NCBI GenBank assembly: GCA_016297555.1
Contig: JAEDGK010000025.1
Location: 1 to 20,776, forward strand
Direction: 5' to 3'
Source: Clostridiaceae bacterium
GTDB lineage: Bacteria > Bacillota > Clostridia > Oscillospirales > Acutalibacteraceae
Length of the DNA stretch: 20,776 nucleotides
In this document: one piece after another, positions 7,424-14,251 of the stretch
Layout of the letters: every line of letters starts with the position of its first letter
How positions within the stretch are numbered: the stretch's first letter is position 1
Made by a program: the position numbers and the translations under genes
The notes under the pieces: generated by a model
What the model saw: only the letters and a program-made list of their open reading frames with translations
Told to the model about the DNA's origin: nothing
Database searches by the model: none

Positions 7424-7446
7424 GTGGTTTTTGAATATTTATGCAA
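7400..7446. promoter_or_regulatory. ARG-box-like operator pair overlapping the argG promoter
   Basis: A perfect 13-bp inverted repeat (AAATATTCAAAAA at 7406-7418, its complement at 7428-7440) surrounds the -35 element. Each arm carries a TGAAT half-site. The outer copy extends to TTGAATATTTATGCAA at 7431-7446, which fits the ArgR/AhrC ARG-box pattern TGAAT-4 A/T-ATGCA. The inner copy, read on the minus strand from 7414 to 7400, has one good half-site and one degraded one. Binding there would cover the -35 and spacer, consistent with arginine repression. The family pattern is known; occupancy here is inferred. Confidence 0.55.
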
Positions 7447-7450
7447 CTTT

Positions 7451-7473
7451 GGCGTATTCAACAAAAATACGCC
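7451..7473 (-). other. 8-bp hairpin downstream of trpS
   Basis: GGCGTATT and AATACGCC (7451-7458 and 7466-7473) form a perfect stem with a 7-base loop, 13 bases past the trpS stop. Neither strand has a T tract after the stem, so it is a 3'-end hairpin or a non-canonical terminator, not a textbook one. Confidence 0.45.
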
Positions 7474-7486
7474 GTCGCAATGCCGA

Positions 7487-8497
7487 TTAACCCGGCAAAA
7501 GCCCTACTTTTTTCTTTGCCTTTGTAAGAGTTCTGCCCGCAATGCGTGCCGCTTTCTCAGCTCCGCTTGCCGCAGTTTCAAGCAAATAAGCCTTGTCAGC
7601 CATAAGGCGTTTATAGTTTTCCTGAACGGGGCGAAGCTCCTCGATAACCGCTTCGGCAACCTTTACCTTGAAGTCGCCGTAGCCCTTGCCCTCAAATTCT
7701 TTTTCGATTGCGGAATAATCAAGCCCCGTGCAGCAGGAATAAATAGCCATAAGGTTGTTTATTCCGTCCTTGCCCTCGGCATATCTGACACACGCCTCGC
7801 TGTCGGTTATGGCTGACTTGAATTTCTTGAGAATAACCTCGGGTGCGTCCAGCAGAGAAACAGAAGCCTTGGGGTTGGGGTCGCTCTTTGACATCTTCTG
7901 CGTGGGATCCTGAAGGCTCATAACCCTTGCGCCGATTTTGCCGATGAACGGCTCGGGCAGAGTGAATGTATTCCCTCTCAGGGTATTAAATCTGCTTGCA
8001 ATATCTCTTGCAATTTCAAGATGCTGCTTCTGGTCTGCTCCGACGGGAACAAAATTCGCCTGATATAGCAGGATATCCGCAGCCATTAAAACGGGATATG
8101 CGAACAGACCGACATTTACATTATCGGCATGCTTCTGCGACTTTTCTTTAAACTGCGTCATTCTCGAAGCCTCGCCGAACTGTGTGTAGCAATCGAGAAT
8201 CCACGCAAGCTCCGCATGAGCGGGAACATGGCTTTGAATAAAGACAATATTTTTTTCGGGGTCAAGCCCTATTGAAAGCAGAATTGCATACATTTCAAGA
8301 GTCTGCTGCCTGAGCTTTGCAGGCTCGGGATGAACGGTCAGAGCGTGAAGATCGGCAACGGCATAAAGGCAGTCATAATCATCACACATCATTTTCCAAT
8401 TTTTGAGCGCGCCGAGATAGTTGCCGAGAGTAGGCACGGAGGTCGGCTGAATTGCGCTGAGAACAATCGGCTTGCGCTCGGGAACAGTATTTTCCAT
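7487..8497 (-). CDS. trpS: Tryptophan--tRNA ligase
   Basis: Charges tRNA-Trp with tryptophan in the cytoplasm; class Ic aminoacyl-tRNA synthetase, homodimer. The HIGH-equivalent segment P-T-S-V-P-T-L-G-N-Y is at residues 18-27 and K-M-S-K-S at 201-205; the P-V-G-A-D-Q-K-Q-H-L-E segment (~151-161) is typical of TrpRS. Length 336 residues matches E. coli TrpRS (334). The ATG at 8495-8497 is preceded by AGAAGG. It starts 18 bases after the aminotransferase stop and has no promoter of its own in that gap, so it should be transcribed from the aminotransferase promoter. There is no space for the T-box leader that often controls trpS in Firmicutes. Confidence 0.97.
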   Translation of the reverse strand: MENTVPERKPIVLSAIQPTSVPTLGNYLGALKNWKMMCDDYDCLYAVADLHALTVHPEPAKLRQQTLEMYAILLSIGLDPEKNIVFIQSHVPAHAELAWILDCYTQFGEASRMTQFKEKSQKHADNVNVGLFAYPVLMAADILLYQANFVPVGADQKQHLEIARDIASRFNTLRGNTFTLPEPFIGKIGARVMSLQDPTQKMSKSDPNPKASVSLLDAPEVILKKFKSAITDSEACVRYAEGKDGINNLMAIYSCCTGLDYSAIEKEFEGKGYGDFKVKVAEAVIEELRPVQENYKRLMADKAYLLETAASGAEKAARIAGRTLTKAKKKVGLLPG

Positions 8498-8515
8498 TTT
8501 GTTTTACCTTCTTCC

Positions 8516-9694
8516 TTAAAGCGAGCGTGCAACCTCGCCGAGAATTTTAACTCCTTTTACTATATCCTCATCGGAGGGGGTTGAGAAATTCATTCTGATA
8601 TATTGACATTCGGCGTCGCCATCCGTCATAAAAGCGTTGCCCGGAACAACGGAAACGCCCGCCGCGCTTGCCTTGCGGCAGAAATCAAGCATATTAATTC
8701 CGTCATTGAGCTTTGCCCAAACGAAAAGCCCGCCCTCGGGGCGATGATATGTAAGAAAATCGCCGAGCTGCTCATCAATGCAGCCGCAAAGCAAATCAAG
8801 CTTTCTTTTGTAAATCTTTCTGATTTTTTCGATATGGCCTTCAAAATCATATTCGGTAAGCCATTTGTAAACAATAAGCTGAGAAATAAGCGGGGTGTGA
8901 ACATCCTGAGTCTGCTTGGCAACGGTCAGCTTTGCGATAACCTCGCTCGGAGCGAGCACGAAGCCGACTCTGATACCCGGGGCAACAATCTTTGAAAAAG
9001 AACCCGAATAAATAACGATTCCGTCGGTATCAAAGCTCTTGATTGCGGCAACATCGCTGCCCGAAACGCGCAGGTCGCCGTAAGGATTATCCTCAAGCAC
9101 CATAACTCCGTATTTCTTGGCAAGCTCATAAAGCGCCTTTCTCTTTTCAAGCGACATTGTTGCGCCCGCGGGATTTTGGAAATTCGGAATGGTATAGATA
9201 AACTTAACATTGCTTTCGGCTTTGAGCTTTTCTTCAAGAGCTTCAATGTTAATCCCGTCGCTCTCAACGGGAACGCCGACAAGGCGTGCGCCGTAGCTCC
9301 TGAAGCAGTTAAGCGCGCCGATAAACGACGGCTCCTCGCAGATAACGCAATCTCCGTTATTAATAAAGCATTGGCTCGTCAGGCTCATAACCTGCTGAGC
9401 GCCGCTCGTTACAATCAGGGAATCATTGTCTGTGCCGACGCCGTAACGGTTTTTTGCAAGCTTTGTCAGCTCGGCAACAAGGGGAGCGTAGCCCTCTGTT
9501 ATTCCGTATTGCAGAGCAAGAACGGGGTCGGAATCCAAAACATCCTTAACAATCTTTTTTATATCGTCAACGGGGAAAGCATCGGGAGCGGGGTTGCCCG
9601 CGGCAAGAGGAATTGTGTTGCCCGAGCTTTTAAGTATTTCTCTGATAACCGATGGCTTGAGGGAGGATACTCCGTATGCAAAGCCGTAATCCAT
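8516..9694 (-). CDS. PLP-dependent class I/II aminotransferase (MocR/2-aminoadipate aminotransferase type)
   Basis: A fold-type I aminotransferase of 392 residues. It has the N-F-Q-N-P-A-G segment at 171-177, the E-D-N-P-Y-G-D segment at 201-207, and the PLP-binding Lys235 in S-G-S-F-S-K. These resemble the aminotransferase domain of MocR regulators and LysN/Kat-type aminotransferases acting on 2-aminoadipate, aromatic or branched-chain amino acids; there is no N-terminal winged-helix domain, so it is an enzyme and not a regulator. Substrate cannot be fixed from sequence alone. AGGAAGGA lies ten bases before the ATG. Co-transcription with trpS makes an aromatic substrate an attractive but unproven guess. 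Confidence 0.88.
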   Translation of the reverse strand: MDYGFAYGVSSLKPSVIREILKSSGNTIPLAAGNPAPDAFPVDDIKKIVKDVLDSDPVLALQYGITEGYAPLVAELTKLAKNRYGVGTDNDSLIVTSGAQQVMSLTSQCFINNGDCVICEEPSFIGALNCFRSYGARLVGVPVESDGINIEALEEKLKAESNVKFIYTIPNFQNPAGATMSLEKRKALYELAKKYGVMVLEDNPYGDLRVSGSDVAAIKSFDTDGIVIYSGSFSKIVAPGIRVGFVLAPSEVIAKLTVAKQTQDVHTPLISQLIVYKWLTEYDFEGHIEKIRKIYKRKLDLLCGCIDEQLGDFLTYHRPEGGLFVWAKLNDGINMLDFCRKASAAGVSVVPGNAFMTDGDAECQYIRMNFSTPSDEDIVKGVKILGEVARSL

Positions 9695-9730
9695 AAAAAT
9701 CAGTCCTTCCTGATAATTTGCTATTGGTTA

Positions 9731-9759
9731 AGTATAACACAAAAAGTTATCCTTGTAAA
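9731..9759 (-). promoter_or_regulatory. Promoter of the aminotransferase-trpS unit
   Basis: On the minus strand, -35 TTTACA (9754-9759) and -10 TATACT (9731-9736) are spaced by 17 bases. The predicted transcript start near 9724 gives a leader of about 30 bases. Confidence 0.75.
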
Positions 9760-9842
9760 CGCAAAAGAATATCAAAACCTATAAAAAACATAGAAAAAAT
9801 GTAAAAAATTCAATATAAGCCGAAAATAATTATTAAAAATTA

Positions 9843-9872
9843 TTGATTTAGCGTAACTGTCTATGTTATAAT
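9843..9872 (+). promoter_or_regulatory. Promoter of the HAD phosphatase gene
   Basis: -35 TTGATT at 9843-9848 and a perfect -10 TATAAT at 9867-9872, spacer 18 bases, with TG at 9864-9865 forming an extended -10. It diverges from the aminotransferase promoter within a 217-base intergenic region. Confidence 0.75.
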
Positions 9873-9911
9873 TACTATGCGCTAAATTTTTTGAGAAACG
9901 GAGAAATTAAT

Positions 9912-10565
9912 ATGAACAGAAAGTATGACGCAGTTCTTTTCGACTTCGACGGCACTATTGCAGATACCGGCGTCGGCATTTTCAATTCGATTAGATTTGC
10001 AATCGCCGCGCTGGGCTTCAAGCCTATTGCAGAGAAGAGACTTCGCACTTTCATCGGCCCGCCCATCTATGATTCCTTCAAAAGAGAATTAGGTCTGTCC
10101 GACGAGCAGTGCAAGGCTGCCGTTGCCAGATATCGCACTGCGTATTCCAAGAGCGGTATATTCCAGTTTGAGGTTTATAACGGAATGGAGGCGCTTATCC
10201 GCGAGCTTCACGAGAGCGGCATAAAGGTCTGCATTGCAAGCACAAAGCCTGCCAAATTCATCAACCGCATCGTTGATTTCCTTAAAATCAGAGAGCTTAT
10301 TGACTTTGTTTCGGCTCCTGTCGGCGACGACGCTCCGGCAGATAAATCCGTCCTTATTTCCAACGCCGTTGAAGCGTTGGAGGTTGATAAGAGCCGCGTT
10401 GTTATGGTCGGCGACCGCCACTTTGATGTTAACGGCGCCAACCTTGCAGGAGTTGCCAGCATCGGCGTAACCTACGGCTACGGCAGCGAAGAAGAGCTCA
10501 AGGACGCAGGTGCAACTCACATTGCTCATAACGCCGAAGAAATCAAGGAAATCATTTTTTCCTGA
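9912..10565 (+). CDS. HAD-family hydrolase, phosphoglycolate phosphatase-like
   Basis: A 217-residue phosphatase of the haloacid dehalogenase superfamily (subfamily IA, Gph-like). The four motifs are intact: F-D-F-D-G-T with nucleophile Asp11 and acid/base Asp13, Ser110/Thr111 in C-I-A-S-T-K-P, Lys145, and V-G-D-R-H-F-D with Asp168 and Asp172. A helical cap domain lies between motifs I and II (residues ~16-90). Substrate is not predictable; phosphoglycolate, PPi or a nucleotide monophosphate are all possible. The start is the ATG at 9912, with GGAGAAA about six bases upstream; a TTG at 9891 in the same frame has no ribosome binding site. Its last 14 bases overlap the convergent membrane protein gene. 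Confidence 0.9.
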   Translation: MNRKYDAVLFDFDGTIADTGVGIFNSIRFAIAALGFKPIAEKRLRTFIGPPIYDSFKRELGLSDEQCKAAVARYRTAYSKSGIFQFEVYNGMEALIRELHESGIKVCIASTKPAKFINRIVDFLKIRELIDFVSAPVGDDAPADKSVLISNAVEALEVDKSRVVMVGDRHFDVNGANLAGVASIGVTYGYGSEEELKDAGATHIAHNAEEIKEIIFS

Positions 10566-12036
10566 CAGCCTTTTTACACGCTGAAAAATACAGTATGTAA
10601 AACAGCACAAAGCTTAATATCATAATCAATAATGTAATAAAGCTTCCGTCTCTCAGCATTCCCGTGAGTGCTGAGAGATTTTTTATTTCCCTGAACGGGA
10701 ACTTTAAAATATAAGCATCTCCCGTAAAGAAATAAAGAATACCCGTTATGCCGAAATATGCGGGCGCGGCTTTCAGGCAGAAGTCCTCGGTTCTCATCGG
10801 AACGGGAACAGGCAGACCTCTTGCCGCAATATTCCTCTTAGCCGCCGCAAAAGAAACCGCAACGCACAGAACGCACACAGCGGCGATTATTATCAGCGAG
10901 AGCCTGTCGGGATTAACGGCAAGGCCTCTTTTGGCAAGCTGCTCGGCTATTCTTATGCCCAAAGGTCTTGCCGCCGTTGCTCCGAAGGTAAATGCAAGCG
11001 TGAGCACGGCGCTGTAAAGAATATGAAACCACTTTTTCGCAAAAGGCTCTCGGTATTCAAATCTGCCCTCGCCGCGCGTTATTCTTTCGGGCAGGCAAAC
11101 CAAAACGAGCATCATACCAAAGCCCAGCAGGAAGCCCGTGAAGTATTCCCAGAGCGACCATGAGCCGCCTTTCAGAAAAGCGGGCGCATTCACACGGGCA
11201 AGGAAGCCCGCGTCGGAATCAATTATCAAAAAAGCATCGGCAAGAGTTATAGAAACCGCCGAAATTATGTTAAACAGGAATGAGATAAGAGCGGTTATCC
11301 CGTCTTTCATTATTGCAAGTGCGGCAAGAGATGATATCAAAGCGCCTGCGGCATAGGATATCGCCCTGATGCTTGCAAAATAATTCCTGCCGAAAGGAAT
11401 TGTTTTTGACCATGCGGCAGAGCCGAAATTATATATATACGCTCTCATTCTTGAAAGCGGAATACCGTTTTCGATAAGTCCTTTGGAAAACATTTCGGTT
11501 GCCTCTTTATTGATAAAGGGCATAATGAAATGAGCCGCAAAGAATTGGAAGCCGAGAACCACGGCATAAAATATAAAGATTAACGCTAAGTAATGCTTCA
11601 ATTTATATTCCTTTTTTGAGAAAAGCGAGCCGATAAACAGAGAAAACAGCGGCATCCAGCCAAAACCGAGCAGCAGCATTATCCAAAGACCCGAAAACGG
11701 ACTGATTGCAACGGTTTCCGCCTGCTCTGCGCCGGGAAAAGGTAAATCACCCGAAAGGTAACCGCCCATCTGAGTATTCAGAGTGCCCCAGCTTCCGTTT
11801 GTTATGCCGAGCAGAATTACGGCAATCGGTATGGCTTCATAACTCATTTTTCTGCGGTTGCCGAAAAAAGCAAAAATAAACAGCACAAACATAACGCCGA
11901 CGGCAAACATTCCCCACATCGAGCCGTAGCCCTCGTCGCCCCTGACGCGCCACATAAAGCCGCTCATAACGGCAAAGGCAAAAACCATAAGAGCCTTTGT
12001 GCCCGCCGTAAGCTTTCTTGTTTCCATAATTTCCAT
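10552..12036 (-). CDS. Polytopic membrane protein of unknown function
   Basis: A 494-residue integral membrane protein with about 11-12 hydrophobic segments (roughly at residues 14-30, 42-58, 66-80, 113-138, 148-172, 222-243, 246-270, 295-316, 337-354, 380-400, 424-438, 465-485). I cannot assign a family. Distinctive is the N-terminal F-M-W-R-V-R-G-D-E-G-Y-G-S-M-W-G segment (27-42) and G-S-W-G-T-L-N-T-Q-M-G-G-Y-L-S-G (81-96): polar and Gly/Trp-rich loops next to helices that look like a binding site. There is no ATPase or known transporter motif. GGAGG lies seven bases before the ATG. It follows the yfcE-like gene by 15 bases and overlaps the convergent HAD gene by 14 bases. Confidence 0.8.
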   Translation of the reverse strand: MEIMETRKLTAGTKALMVFAFAVMSGFMWRVRGDEGYGSMWGMFAVGVMFVLFIFAFFGNRRKMSYEAIPIAVILLGITNGSWGTLNTQMGGYLSGDLPFPGAEQAETVAISPFSGLWIMLLLGFGWMPLFSLFIGSLFSKKEYKLKHYLALIFIFYAVVLGFQFFAAHFIMPFINKEATEMFSKGLIENGIPLSRMRAYIYNFGSAAWSKTIPFGRNYFASIRAISYAAGALISSLAALAIMKDGITALISFLFNIISAVSITLADAFLIIDSDAGFLARVNAPAFLKGGSWSLWEYFTGFLLGFGMMLVLVCLPERITRGEGRFEYREPFAKKWFHILYSAVLTLAFTFGATAARPLGIRIAEQLAKRGLAVNPDRLSLIIIAAVCVLCVAVSFAAAKRNIAARGLPVPVPMRTEDFCLKAAPAYFGITGILYFFTGDAYILKFPFREIKNLSALTGMLRDGSFITLLIMILSFVLFYILYFSACKKAVRKK

Positions 12037-12051
12037 TGCCGAGCCTCCGAA

Positions 12052-12594
12052 TTATAAAGAATATGACATAAAAGCTTCGCCGCCGAAGGTTTTCCACTCA
12101 AAAACGCCGCCGCAGAGCGTCATATATCCCCTGCCGCTGTTTTCCTTCGGAATTGAAACCGAGCCGGGATTCATATAAACATAATCTCCGCGGTCAATGC
12201 ATTTCGGAACGTGAGTGTGTCCGTTAAGAAGAATATCGCCCTTTTTCAGCGGCGGAAGATTATTTTCGTTGAAAATATGACCGTGGGTCGCATAAACGAG
12301 CCTGTTTCCGGCTGCAAGCACCGCATAGTCGGCAAGAATCGGGAATTTCAGCACCATCTGGTCAACCTCTGTGTCGCAGTTGCCCCTGACGCAGAATATT
12401 TCATCTTTTTTCTCGTTGAGCATTTCTATGACCTTTTTCGGAGCATATTCATCGGGCAAATCGTTTCTCGGCCCGTGATAGAGAATATCGCCGAGCAGCA
12501 GAAGCCTGTCCGCCTTTTCATTTTCATATTCTTCAATCAGCCTGCGGCAATAAAGAGCCGAGCCGTGGATATCTGAGGCTATCATTATTTTCAA
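12052..12594 (-). CDS. yfcE: YfcE-type metallophosphodiesterase
   Basis: A cytoplasmic calcineurin-fold phosphoesterase closely resembling E. coli YfcE, whose activity is known on artificial phosphodiesters while its natural substrate is unclear. All metal ligands are present (numbered from the TTG): Asp8 and His10 in S-D-I-H-G, Asp36 in L-G-D, Asn72 in G-N-C-D, His104 in T-H-G-H, and His126/His128 in G-H-T-H. H-G-P-R-N, R-G-N-C-D-x-E-V-D-Q-M and N-P-G-S-V-S-I-P-K are shared nearly word for word. The start chosen is TTG at 12592-12594, eight bases after GGGAGG; a GTG nine bases upstream overlaps that ribosome binding site and is unlikely. The unknown membrane protein gene follows after 15 bases, so the two are probably one operon. 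Confidence 0.93.
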   Translation of the reverse strand: MKIMIASDIHGSALYCRRLIEEYENEKADRLLLLGDILYHGPRNDLPDEYAPKKVIEMLNEKKDEIFCVRGNCDTEVDQMVLKFPILADYAVLAAGNRLVYATHGHIFNENNLPPLKKGDILLNGHTHVPKCIDRGDYVYMNPGSVSIPKENSGRGYMTLCGGVFEWKTFGGEAFMSYSL

Positions 12595-12632
12595 CCGCCG
12601 CACCTCCCGAATGGTTTTATTTCAGCTTTCTC

Positions 12633-12661
12633 ATTATAATATAAAACACCCTGAAAAGCAA
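12633..12661 (-). promoter_or_regulatory. Promoter of yfcE and the membrane protein gene
   Basis: On the minus strand, -10 TATAAT at 12633-12638 and -35 TTGCTT at 12656-12661 with a 17-base spacer. The -35 lies in the loop of the upstream operon's terminator hairpin and the spacer overlaps its 3' arm. Confidence 0.65.
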
Positions 12662-12678
12662 CAGCAATTCAGGGTGTT
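12639..12678 (-). terminator. Terminator of the amino acid ABC importer operon
   Basis: On the minus strand an 11-bp perfect stem (12668-12678 with 12645-12655, AACACCCTGAA type) has a 12-base loop and is followed by TTATAT, so that with the stem's own end the 3' side reads GTGTTTTATAT. It begins five bases after the ATPase stop codon. The T tract is imperfect but the position is right. Confidence 0.75.
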
Positions 12679-12683
12679 ATTGA

Positions 12684-13469
12684 TTATTTATCCTGGAACC
12701 TGCTCAAAAACAGCTTCGTTCTCTCCTGCTGAGGATTGTTGATTACATCCTCGGGCTTGCCCTGCTCAACGATAACTCCGCCGTCCATAAAAATAACATG
12801 GTCGGAAACATCTCTTGCAAAAGCCATCTCGTGAGTAACGATAACCATAGTCATTTTTTCCGCCGCAAGGCTCTTGATAACTTTCAGGATTTCGCCCGTC
12901 AGCTCGGGGTCAAGCGCTGAGGTAGGCTCATCGAAGAAAAGAATGTCGGGATTCATTGCAAGGGCGCGCGCAATCGAAACACGCTGCTGCTGACCGCCCG
13001 AAAGCTCGCAGGGGTATGCCTCGGTTTTATCGGAAAGCCCGACCTTTGCCAGAAGGCTGAGAGCCTCTGAATTTATCTCTTCAAGAATCTGCTTCTTATT
13101 CTGCCGCCAATCGGGGCGTTTTTTTGCCTGCAAGCGGGGAGCAAGAGTAATATTATCCATTACGCTGTACTGCGGGAACAGATTGAATGATTGAAACACA
13201 AGACCGACGGCAAGGCGGTTTTTGCGGATTTGCTCCTTGGTCAGCTTGTGCTCGTCATCGCCGTCAAAAACAACATTGCCCTTGACGGTTATTTTGCCGC
13301 TGTCGGCGGTTTCAAGAGAGGTTATGCAGCGAAGCAGCGTTGTTTTGCCGCTGCCCGATGAGCCGATAACCGAAAGCACCCTGCCCTCCTCAAGGTCAAA
13401 ATCAATTCCCCTGAGAACATGGTTGCCGCCGAAGCTTTTATGAAGGTTTCGCACTTCAAGTATTGCCAA
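12684..13469 (-). CDS. Polar amino acid ABC importer, ATP-binding subunit
   Basis: The ATPase of a GlnQ/HisP-type importer; two copies hydrolyse ATP on the inner membrane face to drive uptake through the permease encoded just upstream. From the TTG start: Walker A G-S-S-G-S-G-K-T at 36-43, Q-loop Gln93, signature L-S-G-G-Q-Q-Q-R at 156-163, Walker B with catalytic Glu181, and switch His213. All are canonical. The start is best taken as TTG at 13467-13469, eight bases after a GGGGG run; the GTG at 13476-13478 in frame directly abuts that run. It follows the permease stop by 14 bases and is the last gene of the operon, ahead of a terminator. Confidence 0.95.
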   Translation of the reverse strand: MAILEVRNLHKSFGGNHVLRGIDFDLEEGRVLSVIGSSGSGKTTLLRCITSLETADSGKITVKGNVVFDGDDEHKLTKEQIRKNRLAVGLVFQSFNLFPQYSVMDNITLAPRLQAKKRPDWRQNKKQILEEINSEALSLLAKVGLSDKTEAYPCELSGGQQQRVSIARALAMNPDILFFDEPTSALDPELTGEILKVIKSLAAEKMTMVIVTHEMAFARDVSDHVIFMDGGVIVEQGKPEDVINNPQQERTKLFLSRFQDK

Positions 13470-13483
13470 TTTGTTCACCCCCG

Positions 13484-14179
13484 TCAGTTATGGTAATAAT
13501 CGAGCTTCTTCTCTATTCTGCCGAAAACAAGAGTAAGAATTCCGTTAAACAGCAGATAGAATACGCCCGTTGCAAGCAAAGGCCAGAGGATACCGTTTGA
13601 CTTGATGAACGCCTGACCTGCCCAGATAATTTCATAAACCGAAATAATTCTTGCAAGAGAAGTATCCTTAACGAGAGTGATGATTTCATTGCTCATCGGC
13701 GGAACGATGCGCTTGACAAGCTGCATAAGGATAACCTTGAAAAAGGTTTGCGTTTTCGTCATGCCGAGAACCTGACAGGCTTCGTATTGCCCTCTCGGTA
13801 TGCTCTCAATGCCGCCTCTGTAAATCTCTGAAAAATAGCAGGCATAGTTAATCGAGAACATTATGACAACGGAAACCATTCTGTCCATAACCTTCCAGGT
13901 GGCAAGCCATTCGATAATCGGATTTGCGCTCACCTGAGCGGCAGCCCAGTTGCCGATAAGTCCCGGACCGTAGAAGAACACAATGAGCTGAAGCATCAGC
14001 GGAGTGCCTCTGATTACCCAGACAAATATTCTTACTATTGCCTTTAAGGGCTTGAATTTGCTCATTGAGCCGAAGCAGATAATAAGCCCCAACGGAATTG
14101 CGAAAAGCAGAGTCAAAGCAAAAAGCTCCAGCGTTACGGCAAAACCGTTGAAGAGCTTTATCATTACCATTTCAAACAT
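13484..14179 (-). CDS. Polar amino acid ABC importer, permease subunit
   Basis: A 231-residue HisM/GlnP-type transmembrane subunit with about five membrane segments. R-G-T-P-L-M-L-Q at residues 57-64 is characteristic of this permease group, and the EAA coupling loop, E-A-C-Q-V-L-G at 133-139, contacts the ATPase. It probably works as a homodimer, since only one permease gene is present. AGGGGA sits about five bases before the ATG. The gene lies between the binding protein and ATPase genes; a stable hairpin in the gap before it may set lower expression than the binding protein. Confidence 0.94.
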   Translation of the reverse strand: MFEMVMIKLFNGFAVTLELFALTLLFAIPLGLIICFGSMSKFKPLKAIVRIFVWVIRGTPLMLQLIVFFYGPGLIGNWAAAQVSANPIIEWLATWKVMDRMVSVVIMFSINYACYFSEIYRGGIESIPRGQYEACQVLGMTKTQTFFKVILMQLVKRIVPPMSNEIITLVKDTSLARIISVYEIIWAGQAFIKSNGILWPLLATGVFYLLFNGILTLVFGRIEKKLDYYHN

Positions 14180-14206
14180 TTTTATCCCCTATACTAAACA
14201 CAAATA

Positions 14207-14233
14207 CAGAGCGCAGTTATTTGCTGCGCTCTG
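14207..14233 (-). promoter_or_regulatory. Intercistronic hairpin between binding protein and permease genes
   Basis: CAGAGCGCAG at 14207-14216 pairs perfectly with 14224-14233 around a 7-base loop. On the minus strand it starts 18 bases after the binding-protein stop and is followed by TATTTGTGTTTAG, which is T-rich but not a T tract. In many importers such a stem stabilises the binding protein message or partly terminates, giving excess binding protein over permease and ATPase; that role is inferred here. Confidence 0.7.
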
Positions 14234-14251
14234 CACACATATTCGGATTAA

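Noticed and set aside
9176..9784. 202-codon plus-strand frame opposite the aminotransferase
   Set aside because: Fully antisense to a well-supported gene and runs across its promoter; no start signal or family features.
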